From Poronia punctata (taxonomy: Eukaryota; Ascomycota; Sordariomycetes; Xylariales; Xylariaceae): 64,000 nt of DNA. The notes under the pieces are model-generated. The model was given only the letters and a program-made list of their open reading frames with translations, did no database searches and was not told the origin of the DNA. A program made the translations under genes and the position numbers. The DNA is taken from contig MU401455.1 of the NCBI GenBank assembly GCA_022579005.1, forward strand, positions 124,001 through 188,000. The letters are read 5' to 3'. This document shows, piece after piece, positions 11,529-21,261 of this stretch (its first letter is position 1; each line of letters starts with the position of its first letter).

Positions 11529-14177
11529 ATGGCAAAGCAATTCTTTGCTAATGTAAAGTCGGTCTTGAGCGGCGACACGTTGGTCTTGACCAGCCAAAAC
11601 AATCCAAATGCCGAACGGACTTTCTCTCTGGCATATGTCTCTGGGCCCCATCTTCGGAGAGAGGGCGATGAGCCCTTTGCCTTCCAGTCACGAGACTCCC
11701 TTCGGGCGTTGACAGTTGGCAAGCCCGTCCAATGCACCGTTCTCTATACCATCCCATCTTCTGGACGCGAGTACGGCTACGCCCAATTACAGGATGGGGT
11801 GAAGATTCCTGACGAGCTTGTCAAGGCAGGCTGGCTCAAGGTCAGAGAGGACGCTGGGCGCAAGGAAGAATCAGAGGACGTCCTAGCTCGTCTGGAGACG
11901 CTAAGGGGGTTGGAGGCACAGGCCAAAAGCGAGGGAAAGGGACTTTGGGCAGGCACGGGTGGCGTCATCGATGTAAAGAACGACATCGCATCCATCGACT
12001 TTACCCAGTGGAAGGGCAAGACCGTCGATGGACTTGTTGAACGTGTGCTGAGCGGTGACCGGTGTCTGGTGCGACTAAAGCTATCCGACAAGTCACACCT
12101 CCAAGCGATGACTCTGGTAGCCGGCATCCGCTCTCCTGCGACGGAGCGTGCGAATGCATCGACTGGCCAAACGCAGGCTGCCGAAGAATTCGGCAACGAG
12201 GCACGGCAATTTGTCGAGCAACGACTCTTGCAGCGAGACATCAAGGTGGAACTAGTCGGCCTTAGCCAACAAGGGCAGCTTATTGCCTCGCTCATACATC
12301 CTCGTGGTAGCATCGCCGAGTTCCTCCTCGCCGAGGGCCTCGCGAGATGTAATGACTATCACTCGACAATGCTCGGCTCCAAAATGGCAGCTTTGCGTGC
12401 GGCCGAAAAAAAGGCACAAGCCGCAAAGCTGCGATTGCACAAGAGCCATGTTGCCAAGGCAGCAGGCGGCGGCACCTCTGACATGATCGTCTCCAAGGTT
12501 CAGAGCGCGGACACAATCTTTGTCCGTACCAAGACGGGCGAGGAAAAGCGGATCAGCCTTAGCAGCGTCCGTGGGCCACGAGCAGGGGAGCCGTCAGAGG
12601 CGCCATTCCGAGATGAGGCCAAGGAATATCTCCGGAAGAAACTCATCGGCAAACACGTCAAGGTCTCGGTGGATGGTTCGAAGCCGGCGAGCGATGACTT
12701 CGAAGCTCGTGATGTCGCTACAGTAACTGAGAAGGGCAAGAACATCAATCTAGCACTTGTGCAGGATGGTTATTGCTCCGTGATCCGCCATAGGAAGGAC
12801 GACACGGACAGAGCCCCGAATTACGACGAGCTTCTCGCAGCCCAAGAAGAAGCGAAGGAGAAGAAGAAGGGTATGTGGTCGGGCAAGGCGTCCAAGGTGA
12901 AGGCGTACGTAGATGCATCTGAATCTGTCCAAAGAGCGAAAATTCAAGTGTCTACCTTGTCTCGCCAAAAGAAGGTTCCCGGTATCGTCGACTTCTGCAA
13001 AGCTGGATCCCGTTTTACCATCCTGATCCCCCGCGAAGGCATCAAGCTCACGATGGTGCTCGCCGGTGTTCGAGCTCCCAGAGCGCCCCGGGCGAACGGT
13101 GAGAATGGAGAGCCCTTCGGTCAGGAAGCTCTGGACCTAGCAAACAGGCGGTGCAACCAACGCGACTGTGAGGTGGACATTCACGACATTGACAAGGTCG
13201 GTGGATTCATCGGCGATCTATACATCAACCGTGAAAGCTTCGCCAAAGCCCTCGTCGAGGAAGGTCTAGCCAAGGTCCACCAATATTCGGCAGAGAAGGC
13301 AGGCAATGCCAACGAGCTTCTGGCGGCGGAGCAGAAGGCGAAGGAAGGCCGCAAAGGCCTCTGGCACGATTGGGACCCGTCTCAAGACGAGATTGACGAC
13401 GAGGCTGAAACGGCGGAGACCTCAGTCGAACAGGTGCCAACCGATAAGAAGGCGGCCGATTATCGAGAAGTCATCGTCACCAACATAGACGCCAACGGCA
13501 GGCTCAAGGTACAAGAGATTGGCAAAGGAACGTCGGCGCTCGAAATCATGATGAACGAATTCAAGAAGTTCCATCTAGACTCGAAGAACAGCAAGCCCCT
13601 TGCCAACCCGCCGAAGACTGGTGAATATGTTTCTGCCAAGTTCTCTGCCGATGGCCAGTGGTACCGAGCTCGCGTACGCTCAAATGATCGCAATGCCAAG
13701 GTTGCAGAAGTTGTATATATCGATTATGGCAATAGCGAGCTCATCCCGTGGGCTGAGCTGCGAGCTCTGGACCAGCCACAATTCACTGTCCAGAAGCTCA
13801 AAGGCCAGGCGACTGATGCCGTCCTCTCGTTCATCCAACTGCCGACTGCGACCGACTATTTCCGTGACGCCATCGACTTCATTGCCGAGGCTACCGACGG
13901 CCGAAATCTCGTCGCCAGCTTTGACTTTGTCGACTCCAAGGAGGGCCTCAGCTACATAACCCTCTTTGATGAGAAGGCCGGCGGCTCATCTACTTTTGCG
14001 GATTCGATCAACAAGGACGTCGTGGCTAACGGTTATGCCATGGTTCCGAAGAAGCTAAAGGCTTGGGAGAGGGGTAGTGCTTCTGAAGAAGTGCTGAAGA
14101 AATTGCGTGAGGTCGAAGCTGAGGCCAAAGCTGATCGTCGGGGTATGTGGCAATACGGCGACATCACTGAAGACTGA
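11529..14177 (+). CDS. SND1: Tudor-SN / staphylococcal nuclease domain protein (SND1-like)
   Basis: Intronless, 882 aa, the normal size for Tudor-SN. It has four full staphylococcal-nuclease-like (OB-fold) repeats at about 5-140, 170-310, 325-460 and 485-640. A Tudor domain follows at about 690-770 (core GEYVSAKFSADGQWYRARV, then YIDYGNSE), and then a partial fifth SN repeat to the C-terminus. Each SN repeat ends with the typical 'AxxxxKGxW' helix (EGKGLWAG, KKKGMWSG, GRKGLWHD, DRRGMWQY). The family consists of RNA-binding scaffold proteins linked to stress granules, RNA decay or editing control, and splicing; nuclease activity varies between members and cannot be judged here. The ATG at 11529 follows a short leader and starts directly with the first SN strand. 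It lies tandem with SOD1 upstream and transaldolase downstream, without an obvious functional link. Confidence 0.95.
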   Translation: MAKQFFANVKSVLSGDTLVLTSQNNPNAERTFSLAYVSGPHLRREGDEPFAFQSRDSLRALTVGKPVQCTVLYTIPSSGREYGYAQLQDGVKIPDELVKAGWLKVREDAGRKEESEDVLARLETLRGLEAQAKSEGKGLWAGTGGVIDVKNDIASIDFTQWKGKTVDGLVERVLSGDRCLVRLKLSDKSHLQAMTLVAGIRSPATERANASTGQTQAAEEFGNEARQFVEQRLLQRDIKVELVGLSQQGQLIASLIHPRGSIAEFLLAEGLARCNDYHSTMLGSKMAALRAAEKKAQAAKLRLHKSHVAKAAGGGTSDMIVSKVQSADTIFVRTKTGEEKRISLSSVRGPRAGEPSEAPFRDEAKEYLRKKLIGKHVKVSVDGSKPASDDFEARDVATVTEKGKNINLALVQDGYCSVIRHRKDDTDRAPNYDELLAAQEEAKEKKKGMWSGKASKVKAYVDASESVQRAKIQVSTLSRQKKVPGIVDFCKAGSRFTILIPREGIKLTMVLAGVRAPRAPRANGENGEPFGQEALDLANRRCNQRDCEVDIHDIDKVGGFIGDLYINRESFAKALVEEGLAKVHQYSAEKAGNANELLAAEQKAKEGRKGLWHDWDPSQDEIDDEAETAETSVEQVPTDKKAADYREVIVTNIDANGRLKVQEIGKGTSALEIMMNEFKKFHLDSKNSKPLANPPKTGEYVSAKFSADGQWYRARVRSNDRNAKVAEVVYIDYGNSELIPWAELRALDQPQFTVQKLKGQATDAVLSFIQLPTATDYFRDAIDFIAEATDGRNLVASFDFVDSKEGLSYITLFDEKAGGSSTFADSINKDVVANGYAMVPKKLKAWERGSASEEVLKKLREVEAEAKADRRGMWQYGDITED

Positions 14178-15759
14178 GCCACATTTGATACGCCTGTCTA
14201 ACGTCTCTTTCATGATTTTATAACCTGGGAAAATACCCTACGGCACAGGAACCTGACTAGACTGAGGATTTACAAAGGGGGTCGCTTATAATACTATATA
14301 GGAGCGAAATGGCATTCTAAAAGCTAGATAGATAGGATAAAGGCTCTAAGCATCGCGAGGCAGCGGACAATGGAATTACAATGCTTTGATGTTGACTATG
14401 CCAAGACACCTCCCCAGTTGTGAGCTTGTTGCCAAAATTGTAGATGTGAAACTACCTTAGGTGGGCTGACCATACTGACGTCCTATGCTAGATAGGTTAG
14501 CTCCAAGATACACGTACATGCATGTGTAACCTTGGTCCTTGGGTAGTAGTTTGTTAACAAAAATCCCCTGTTTAGTAATAACGACCAATGAAGAAGAAGC
14601 TGGACCACCACGTGCCAGAGACGAGATCTAGAATATGCGCCAATTTGATGCTGATTAAACCTAACCGTTAGAAGGAAGCTTAATAACTATCTTGCAGCAG
14701 TATCGAGAATGAACAAGAAGTGTCTCTCATAGAATATAATTCTGATTTATAACCAGTCAAACATCTCAATGAAGACGGCTTTGCTTCGGCCTTGAAGGTC
14801 AGAGTTACTAATGATTATACGCTAGAGGATCCATGGACTATTCTATGCGAGACTTGCTTCTTTATTGCTGCCGGGTTCGGCAGCTTCCAAATACTGTAGG
14901 TTAGGTAAAGAGTCCATAACAGTAAGATAGAAACATCTTGACAATCCTAGTGGTATTGATTATTAACGTTGTTAAAGGCTGTGAGGTTGAGTAGCTAGAG
15001 AGTATCTTGAGACTTGTTTTTTTATAGACTGGGTATGAAGCAGGCACTTTTATTTATTTATAGCATCGGCATAAAGGAAAAAACACCAATGCATTACATT
15101 ATCTGCATCATACTAGGTATGTTAGACAACTTTTTTATACAGCTAAGTTGGCAAGGGCCAGTAGATATGGTAATATCTGTGGTATAGCAGCTCCCCCGGG
15201 TCTCCGGCTTAGGCGGATAGCCATGTCAGATGACAAAGAACGAAAAGTGGGAGGCCAGGAGCAGGAGGCATTATCTGGAATGTTGCAGAATGTGTACGTG
15301 TAGGTAATACCAGACAAAGGCGAAAATTTCGGACAAATTACCGGATGACCAGACGAGTTAATTGCCCCAGAGACAATAAATGACGCTGCGCTTTCGCAGT
15401 CATCGGAAAATCGCCCCTCCCCGGGGTAGGAAAAAAGTGGTCAATGGTGACAGTCGACGAATAGGTAGGCGGGACCTCGCCAGCAGAAACCTGTAGTCGC
15501 ATACTGTACACCAATAGCCTAAGTTCATGTTTTCTGGGGTGGACGCGCCCCGCCAACGCCAACGTAATACAGTGTAAAAGTCTAGCTGGGAGCTGATAAA
15601 ATAATGCGAGCCCCAACAAGTTGTCATTGCTTATGCCTCTACTCTCCAAGAATTAACAACTCCTAGAACTATTTTTCTGGAAAAAAAAAAGTGACTATCT
15701 TATAGTATTCACGATCAAATTCTCTTCTTTACTTCATCGACTCGATACCCAAGATTAAA
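14178..15759. other. 1.6 kb intergenic region SND1-transaldolase
   Basis: AT-rich, with only short, compositionally unconvincing ORFs (the longest is about 100 codons, minus strand near 15338-15649). It contains the transaldolase promoter; an A9 run and a pyrimidine-rich leader precede its ATG. No mobile element was recognised. Confidence 0.55.
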
Positions 15760-17256
15760 ATGTCCACCTCACTTGATCAATTGAAGGCCTCTGGCACTGT
15801 AAGTCTTTCGATTTACCCCTCCATCCCCTCCATCTGCTGTCATGGCGGGTTGTTAGGTAGCCTCGAGCTCACTGAGGTCATCCCACGTCAACAGTGAGGT
15901 TAGAGAGCTCCCGAACGCCCTAGGTAAAGACCGGGGACTTCAAGGAACTTCCATGTCACTGTTGAATCTCGACGCCGCGACTAACGTTATACGTGTCTAT
16001 AGGTAGTTGTGTGCGACTCCGGTATGACCAGCGAAAGACACCGATAAATTACCCCTCCTTGATCGCAGGTGGATGCTAACCTGAGTTATTTCTTAGGTGA
16101 CTTTGCAAGTAAGTCTCGCCCGTATGAAGCCTTCGAGGCCCAGGAACTCAAGTATATCTACTTGGAGCTGTCCTACTTATGTTGTTTCTATCGAGCTCTT
16201 GACTAACAGTGACGTAGCCATCGGAAAGTACAAGCCTCAAGATGCCACCACCAACCCTTCTCTCATCCTCGCCGCCTCCAAGAAGCCCGAGTACGCCAAG
16301 TTGATCGACAATGCTGTCGAGTACGCCAAGAAGAAGGGCGGCGACCTCGACCACCAGGTTGATGCCGCTCTTGACAGACTCCTAGTTGAGTTCGGCAAGG
16401 AGATCCTCAAGATCATCCCCGGCAAGGTCTCTACAGAGGTCGATGCTCGTTTCTCCTTTGACACAAAAGCCTCCGTCGATAAGGCTCTGCACATCATCGA
16501 GGTATGTCCACCAGACCCTTATAAAGCCCCGTCCGACATTCCCACTGACCGAGTTTTGGCCGGATAGCTATATGAGCAGGAGGGCATCTCCAAGGACCGC
16601 ATCTTGATCAAGATCGCCTCCACCTGGGAAGGCATCAAGGCCGCCGAGATTCTGCAGCGGGATCATGGCATCAACTGCAACTTGACCCTGATGTTCTCCA
16701 CCGTCCAGGCTATTGCCGCCGCCGAGGCCAACGCCTTCCTCATCTCCCCTTTCGTCGGTCGCATCCTTGACTGGTACAAGGCGTCCACGAAGAAGGATTA
16801 CAGCAAGGAGGAGGACCCCGGTGTTAAGTCGGTCCAGCATATCTTCAACTACTACAAGAAGCACGGCCACAACACCATTGTCATGGGTGCTTCCTTCCGC
16901 AACATCGGCGAGATCACCGAGTTGGCTGGCTGCGACTATCTGACTATTTCGGTAAGTTTTATCCTATGGTCCTTCATATCGCTATCCCCTCTATTCAGCC
17001 CTTTACTGACATGCGACAGCCAAATCTTCTTGAGGAGCTCCTGAACTCCACCGCCGCCGTACCCAAGAAGCTTGACTCCGCCAGCGCCACCTCACTGGAC
17101 ATCCCCAAGAAGTCTTACATCAATGACGAGGCTCTGTTCCGCTTCGACTTCAACGAGGAGCAGATGGCCGTCGAGAAGCTGCGCGAGGGCATCAGCAAGT
17201 TCGCCGCTGACGCCGTCACCCTGAAGGATATCATCAAGGGAAAGATCTCGGCATAG
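15760..17256 (+). CDS. TAL1: Transaldolase (pentose phosphate pathway)
   Basis: Transfers a dihydroxyacetone unit from sedoheptulose-7-phosphate to glyceraldehyde-3-phosphate in the cytosol. Six exons: 15760-15798, 16003-16021, 16097-16108, 16218-16501, 16568-16951 and 17020-17256, giving 324 aa. Signatures are VVVCDSGDF (Asp18 region), [14 protein letters not shown], and the Schiff-base lysine Lys133 in [25 protein letters not shown] and [15 protein letters not shown] follow. Exons 2 and 3 are only 19 and 12 nt; they are needed to build the conserved [16 protein letters not shown] segment, and each intron has GT-AG ends. The conserved order of blocks leaves little doubt of the family. It is tail-to-tail with the Ppn2-like gene. 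Confidence 0.94.
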
Positions 17257-17603
17257 AGTGTGTATATCATGCGTATGTTAAAGAGTTTAGGTAATAGGAA
17301 ATTAATAAACAAAAAGTGCCAATCATCAAATTAGGTTGGAAGACCAGAAAAGTGGCAATTCTGAGCAAATGTTGTGAGCGTGAGGGGGAGATGGATTGCT
17401 CAGCTCTTGTATATACCTAGGTTCATGTATGATGATGCGGCTGGAGTATGATGTGAATGAGAGAAAAACAGCTTACCGAGACTGATGACGTCCTGACTAT
17501 GCTTTATCCCGTGGCATTATCGTATATTTCACTCCAGAGGGAAATCGTTATGCTTTTGTATTATCCTGGTTTTTTTTCCCGGCTGAATTATAGTATACTG
17601 TCT
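17257..17603. other. Convergent intergenic spacer TAL1 / PPN2-like
   Basis: A 347-bp AT-rich spacer between two convergent stop codons. It holds the 3' untranslated ends and polyadenylation signals of both genes; nothing else is visible. Confidence 0.6.
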
Positions 17604-18881
17604 CTACGAGGCTTCCGCGCATGAAACACTAACTAGCTTATGTCGTATCCTGGGACCCTTTTTCTTCTTCCGTGCGTGCTCGTAGTCCCCGTGATCGCTT
17701 TCGTCCCGATTCCGGTCCCAGTCCGAGCCATCTTCATCTTCATACTCTGACATTTTCCCTGCGCCGTCCCCATCCCCAACCTCGAAGATGACACCTGTTA
17801 ACTTATTACCCTTTGCGCACCCACTATCAAGCCCAAACGCATACCGACGCATCCGCAGCCCGGCCTTGGCATCATGGCCATAGACGACCGTTGCGCGCGA
17901 AGATTTCCTCGGCAGGGATTTCTGGAATAAAGTCCATTGCTTCGCCCATGGTTTTCCATCTCGCGTCGGGGTGGGCACGAGGACTTGTGTCGTATTCTCA
18001 TTTTCGTTTTCATTTTCATTTTCGATCGGGGTCTGTAATAATACAACTTGGTCTTGGTCTTGGTCTTGGTTCGGGAAAGGTTCAGTTTCGATTTCGATTC
18101 CGGTTCTGGTTCTGCTTCGGGGAGAAAGAAGTGTGCGCATATTCATAACAGCATGGGGGTCCTGTTTTTCCAAAGGGACACCAGGGACTAGACCTGCGTG
18201 CACGACTAGGACACGGCCACCATACCGGGACCCAAGATTCCCGATGCGGAGAATTAGAGGGAGGGACGATAACCAGGTTCTATGACGGTGTTTGAGGGAT
18301 GATGCTGTGGCGAGGTCTGTTGAGTGTGTTTCTACTTCTTCTTCTTCTTCTGCTGCTTCGTCCGTATTATCTTCTTCTTCTTTTTTTTCTTCGTTGGTTA
18401 TTGAGTCTTTGTTTTCGTTTGTTCGATGCTGCTGTCGCCTGTGTTCTCGTCGCCAAGCACCTAATACTCTATGTTCGTGATTCCCTCGCACGCCGTACGC
18501 GCCGATCTGCATGGCGAGGTCTACGACGCCGGCGCTATCCGCGCCCTTGTTCACCATGTCGCCTGTGAAGATGACGGTGTCGCGGGAGGTGGAGAATTCG
18601 GCTTCGGCCAGGAGGGCGCGGAGAGCTTTGAGGTGGCCGTGGACATCGCCGATTATGATGAGGCGTCTGCCGTTTGAGGAGTTTGGGACGAGTTCGGGGG
18701 GGAGGGTCGAGATGTGTGGGTATCTTGTTATTGTGGTTGTGATTTCGTCCATGTCCGGATTTGTGTTATAGTCGAGGAATAGCGAGCATACAGCAATAAT
18801 CAGGATGATTGTTGCCGTGAGGAGGAGGTTACGTGCTCGCTTGCGTCTACATGGTCGTAGAGTCGTAGTATCACTGGCCAT
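17604..18881 (-). CDS. Calcineurin-like metallophosphoesterase, Ppn2-like (predicted vacuolar endopolyphosphatase)
   Basis: A single-exon protein of 425 aa. A basic N-terminus is followed by a membrane segment at about 18-36 (LLLTATIILIIAVCSLFL), predicting a type II membrane or lumenal enzyme. The PPP-type metal motifs are in order: GDVHGH (78-83, Asp79 and His81), GDMVNKG (107-113) and GNHEHR (133-138). Later histidines are in VVHAGLVPG and YGHDAKAG. This is the layout of yeast Ppn2 (YNL217W), a metal-dependent endopolyphosphatase of the vacuole; substrate and location are inferred from the family. Between motif GNHE and the C-terminal histidines lie two low-complexity inserts, one Glu-rich and one with DQDQDQDQ and ENENENENEN runs encoded by hexanucleotide repeats, and there is a charged C-terminal tail. 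These make it longer than the catalytic core needs. Confidence 0.8.
   Translation of the reverse strand: MASDTTTLRPCRRKRARNLLLTATIILIIAVCSLFLDYNTNPDMDEITTTITRYPHISTLPPELVPNSSNGRRLIIIGDVHGHLKALRALLAEAEFSTSRDTVIFTGDMVNKGADSAGVVDLAMQIGAYGVRGNHEHRVLGAWRREHRRQQHRTNENKDSITNEEKKEEEDNTDEAAEEEEEVETHSTDLATASSLKHRHRTWLSSLPLILRIGNLGSRYGGRVLVVHAGLVPGVPLEKQDPHAVMNMRTLLSPRSRTRTGIEIETEPFPNQDQDQDQVVLLQTPIENENENENENTTQVLVPTPTRDGKPWAKQWTLFQKSLPRKSSRATVVYGHDAKAGLRMRRYAFGLDSGCAKGNKLTGVIFEVGDGDGAGKMSEYEDEDGSDWDRNRDESDHGDYEHARKKKKGPRIRHKLVSVSCAEAS
17994..18071 (-). repeat. In-frame hexanucleotide microsatellites (EN and DQ repeats)
   Basis: Two neighbouring hexamer arrays lie inside the Ppn2-like CDS. A TCATTT/TCGTTT array (about 17994-18025) encodes Glu-Asn repeats. 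A CTTGGT array (18047-18071) encodes Asp-Gln repeats. Six-base units preserve frame, so length changes would alter only the disordered loop. Confidence 0.75.
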
Positions 18882-20141
18882 TAGGATGGATGGTGATACA
18901 AGAGGGATAAGTATGTAATATATAGATGTATATACGAATAGGTATTAATTAAAGTATTCAAGATCGGCCGTTACGGCACTTGTCGGCTTGATTCTTTTCG
19001 TCATTGCTTGGATTTTGGGGAACGTCTTGTTTCGTTCCGTCTGGTTTCCCTTTCCTTGGTGACAAAACAATATGTCTGTTTTAAAGACTACGGTAGTCAG
19101 TCAGTGGCTAATTAAAAAGCGGGTAGGTATCTGAATATCTTATCGACTGAAACTACCACGAGTCGTCAAGTCGATGATATGATACAAGATTTGTCAGGCT
19201 ATAAACAAATAACCCTAGGCGGCTTGCGTCCATTAATACAACAACACATATTCGTTTGCTGGGCGAGGTGACTGATTTCTGATCGGATCTTTCCTGTGAT
19301 TTATACGGTGGTTCTCGGAGTTCGGGAAGAGCAGTTGAAGACTTGACTGCCGAATTGAGTAGGTGGGCATGTGCTTATGGTTTAATTGCATACTTTTGCT
19401 TGTCGACTATCGTGAAGACGTTTCGGTGAGTAATGTCGAGCGGTTGAACATCTGATCAACTTGAATTTCTTTATATGTAATGATACGATCACCATATTGT
19501 ATGTATTGCAAGATGTGCGGATGGGCATAGTACACGTTCATAACCGTCTTAGAAGAGGCTATGTCGTTCTAGTGACCTGAAGGCTTATTGGTCTAGAAAT
19601 ATTTGTAATATTTTACTTAGGCAAGGTGTTAGGGAAGGTGCAGACCTGGCTATATTAGAGGGTCTGTTACAGTGGGATACTGTATTCGCTCCAACACTTC
19701 AACATACCACAATACACCTATCCAACCCAACAAAGGGTGTAACTCGACACAACACCGGCATCTACAATGGGGTGCGCGGTAGTTACCATGGTATACCTAG
19801 TCTAGCAGGTGGAAGGTATATGTGAGCTTGGAGAGCGGTCTGCAACAGTAAAGCCAATAACCAGATCTTCGGCTTGGGTCCAAGAAGATCGAGCGCAGAT
19901 GGGAGCAGGCATATGATGAAAGCCCTCGTATCTGGAGAGCGCCGTTGAAAAGAGTATATAATACATGTAGTATATGCGACCGAAACCGAAGTAGGTATTT
20001 TTGCGCAACCCTCCTAAACGCCGCCCAATGCAATTGTCATAATACAATCCACGCCTCGCGATCTTCCTCCCTGGTTCTCGTCTCGTCTTGTCTTCTCTTC
20101 GTCCTCGATCGTACTTATATAGGCGGGTGCCTACGAAATCC
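18882..20141. other. 1.26 kb intergenic region upstream of PPN2-like gene
   Basis: Promoter side of the Ppn2-like gene and 3' side of PET191. AT-rich; the ORFs seen at about 19800-20140 are readings through the PET191 3' region in other frames. Nothing else is recognised. Confidence 0.55.
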
Positions 20142-20642
20142 TTATTTACCCGCCTGTTGTTGTTGTTGTTGTTGTTGTTGTTGCTGTTTTGCTTGTTCCG
20201 CGCGGAACTTCTCATTCTCAACCTCCCGCCAATCTCTAGGTTCGGGCTCGTTGCCATCGGTCGTCCTCGTGGCGCCGGCGTAGGCGGAACGTCCGGCATA
20301 CAGCTGGTATCCATCGCCGGTATTCTCGGTAGACTCGAGAGTCTTGAAGGTAATCGGCTGGTTGCCGCGGAAGCGCTTGCGCATATCAATCATGCCGCGA
20401 CGGCATTCGCCGAAGCCTTTCTTTAGCTGTTGACACTTCGTCGGTAACGTCTCGGCTAGGGGTGACCGCAGACATTCGGCGGCCGTGTGTCGCTGGATCA
20501 TGACGCATTCTGATTCTTGCAGACATTGCGCCAGGGCGGCTCCTGAGAGTTTCGAATCCCGTGTTAGTTACCTAGATGCCGGGGAAACGAAACGCGCCAT
20601 GGGTCTCCGCCGCTTACTTATCTCTTTACAGGAGCTCGGCAT
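20142..20642 (-). CDS. PET191: Cytochrome c oxidase assembly protein PET191 / COA5
   Basis: Two exons, 20642-20618 and 20542-20142, encode 141 aa. The 75-nt intron has a GTAAGC donor, a CTAAC branch site and a CAG acceptor. The N-terminus MPSSCKEIRAALAQCLQESE is the PET191 signature. Two CX9C pairs are visible (CKEIRAALAQC and CQQLKKGFGEC) with further cysteines between, as expected for a twin-CX9C protein oxidised in the mitochondrial intermembrane space by Mia40. The family is needed for assembly of complex IV. Reading only the open frame would start at MIQRHT and lose the first cysteines, so the short first exon decides the model. The C-terminus ends with an 11-glutamine tract not needed for the fold. 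It is divergent from the steryl esterase gene. Confidence 0.93.
20154..20186 (-). repeat. CAA/CAG trinucleotide repeat encoding polyglutamine
   Basis: Eleven consecutive Gln codons, nine CAA flanked by one CAG at each end, stand just before the C-terminal AGK of PET191. The tract lies outside the twin-CX9C domain. Confidence 0.85.
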
Positions 20643-21261
20643 CTCACCGACCAGTTTCGGATATATGTGCTGGTTGACTAAGGCAGATTAGAGGTCGCTC
20701 CGTGGTTTAGGTTCCGTTGGGACGTCCGGGAATTGACAACAAGGTTCCTATCAAGCTGGTATACAAAAATTCGTGTAATCGCAATTGAGAAGACGAATCG
20801 ATAGATGCAACCTGATGTATTTATGCAAATATACGTTCACATCCTGTTTCTCGGGGGTTACTTTCCCAAATACACGGTACTTTGTAGATGTTGTGGGGGA
20901 AGTAGCGCTACGAGTAGGTACTTTGTACTACGACAGGGGTCTGCAATGTCTGGTGGGAATTCCAGTTGATCCTTTCTTGCATGTGACATCACTCAGCAAG
21001 TTACAAACAATCAACATCTGATTGCGAGTCTCGAGACCGTCTAGATAATTACAACCCACTCTACGATATTGATATGAGTGGCATCTATCTACCTAGATAC
21101 TCCTACAACCACCTGAAGATGGTGATTAGACCACGGTAGTCTGCGGCCAACCCAGAAGCGATTTAAAGCTTCTGTACCTTTATAATAATACTTAATCCAA
21201 CCTTGTTTACCTCGCCATCGAAACTTTCCAATCCCAAGCCTGACGTACTTCGTGTCTCAAA
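20643..21261. other. Bidirectional promoter region PET191 / steryl esterase
   Basis: A 619-bp spacer between two divergent starts, so it should contain both promoters. No conserved element was identified by eye. Confidence 0.55.

Noticed and set aside
16097..16567. 156-codon plus-strand ORF as a separate gene
   Set aside because: It runs through transaldolase introns; exon 4 lies inside it and the flanking parts are intronic.
20541..20570. TTTCGAATCCCG near 20550 as a tRNA B box
   Set aside because: It lies in the PET191 intron/exon border, lacks the GG start of a B box and has no A box or acceptor stem.
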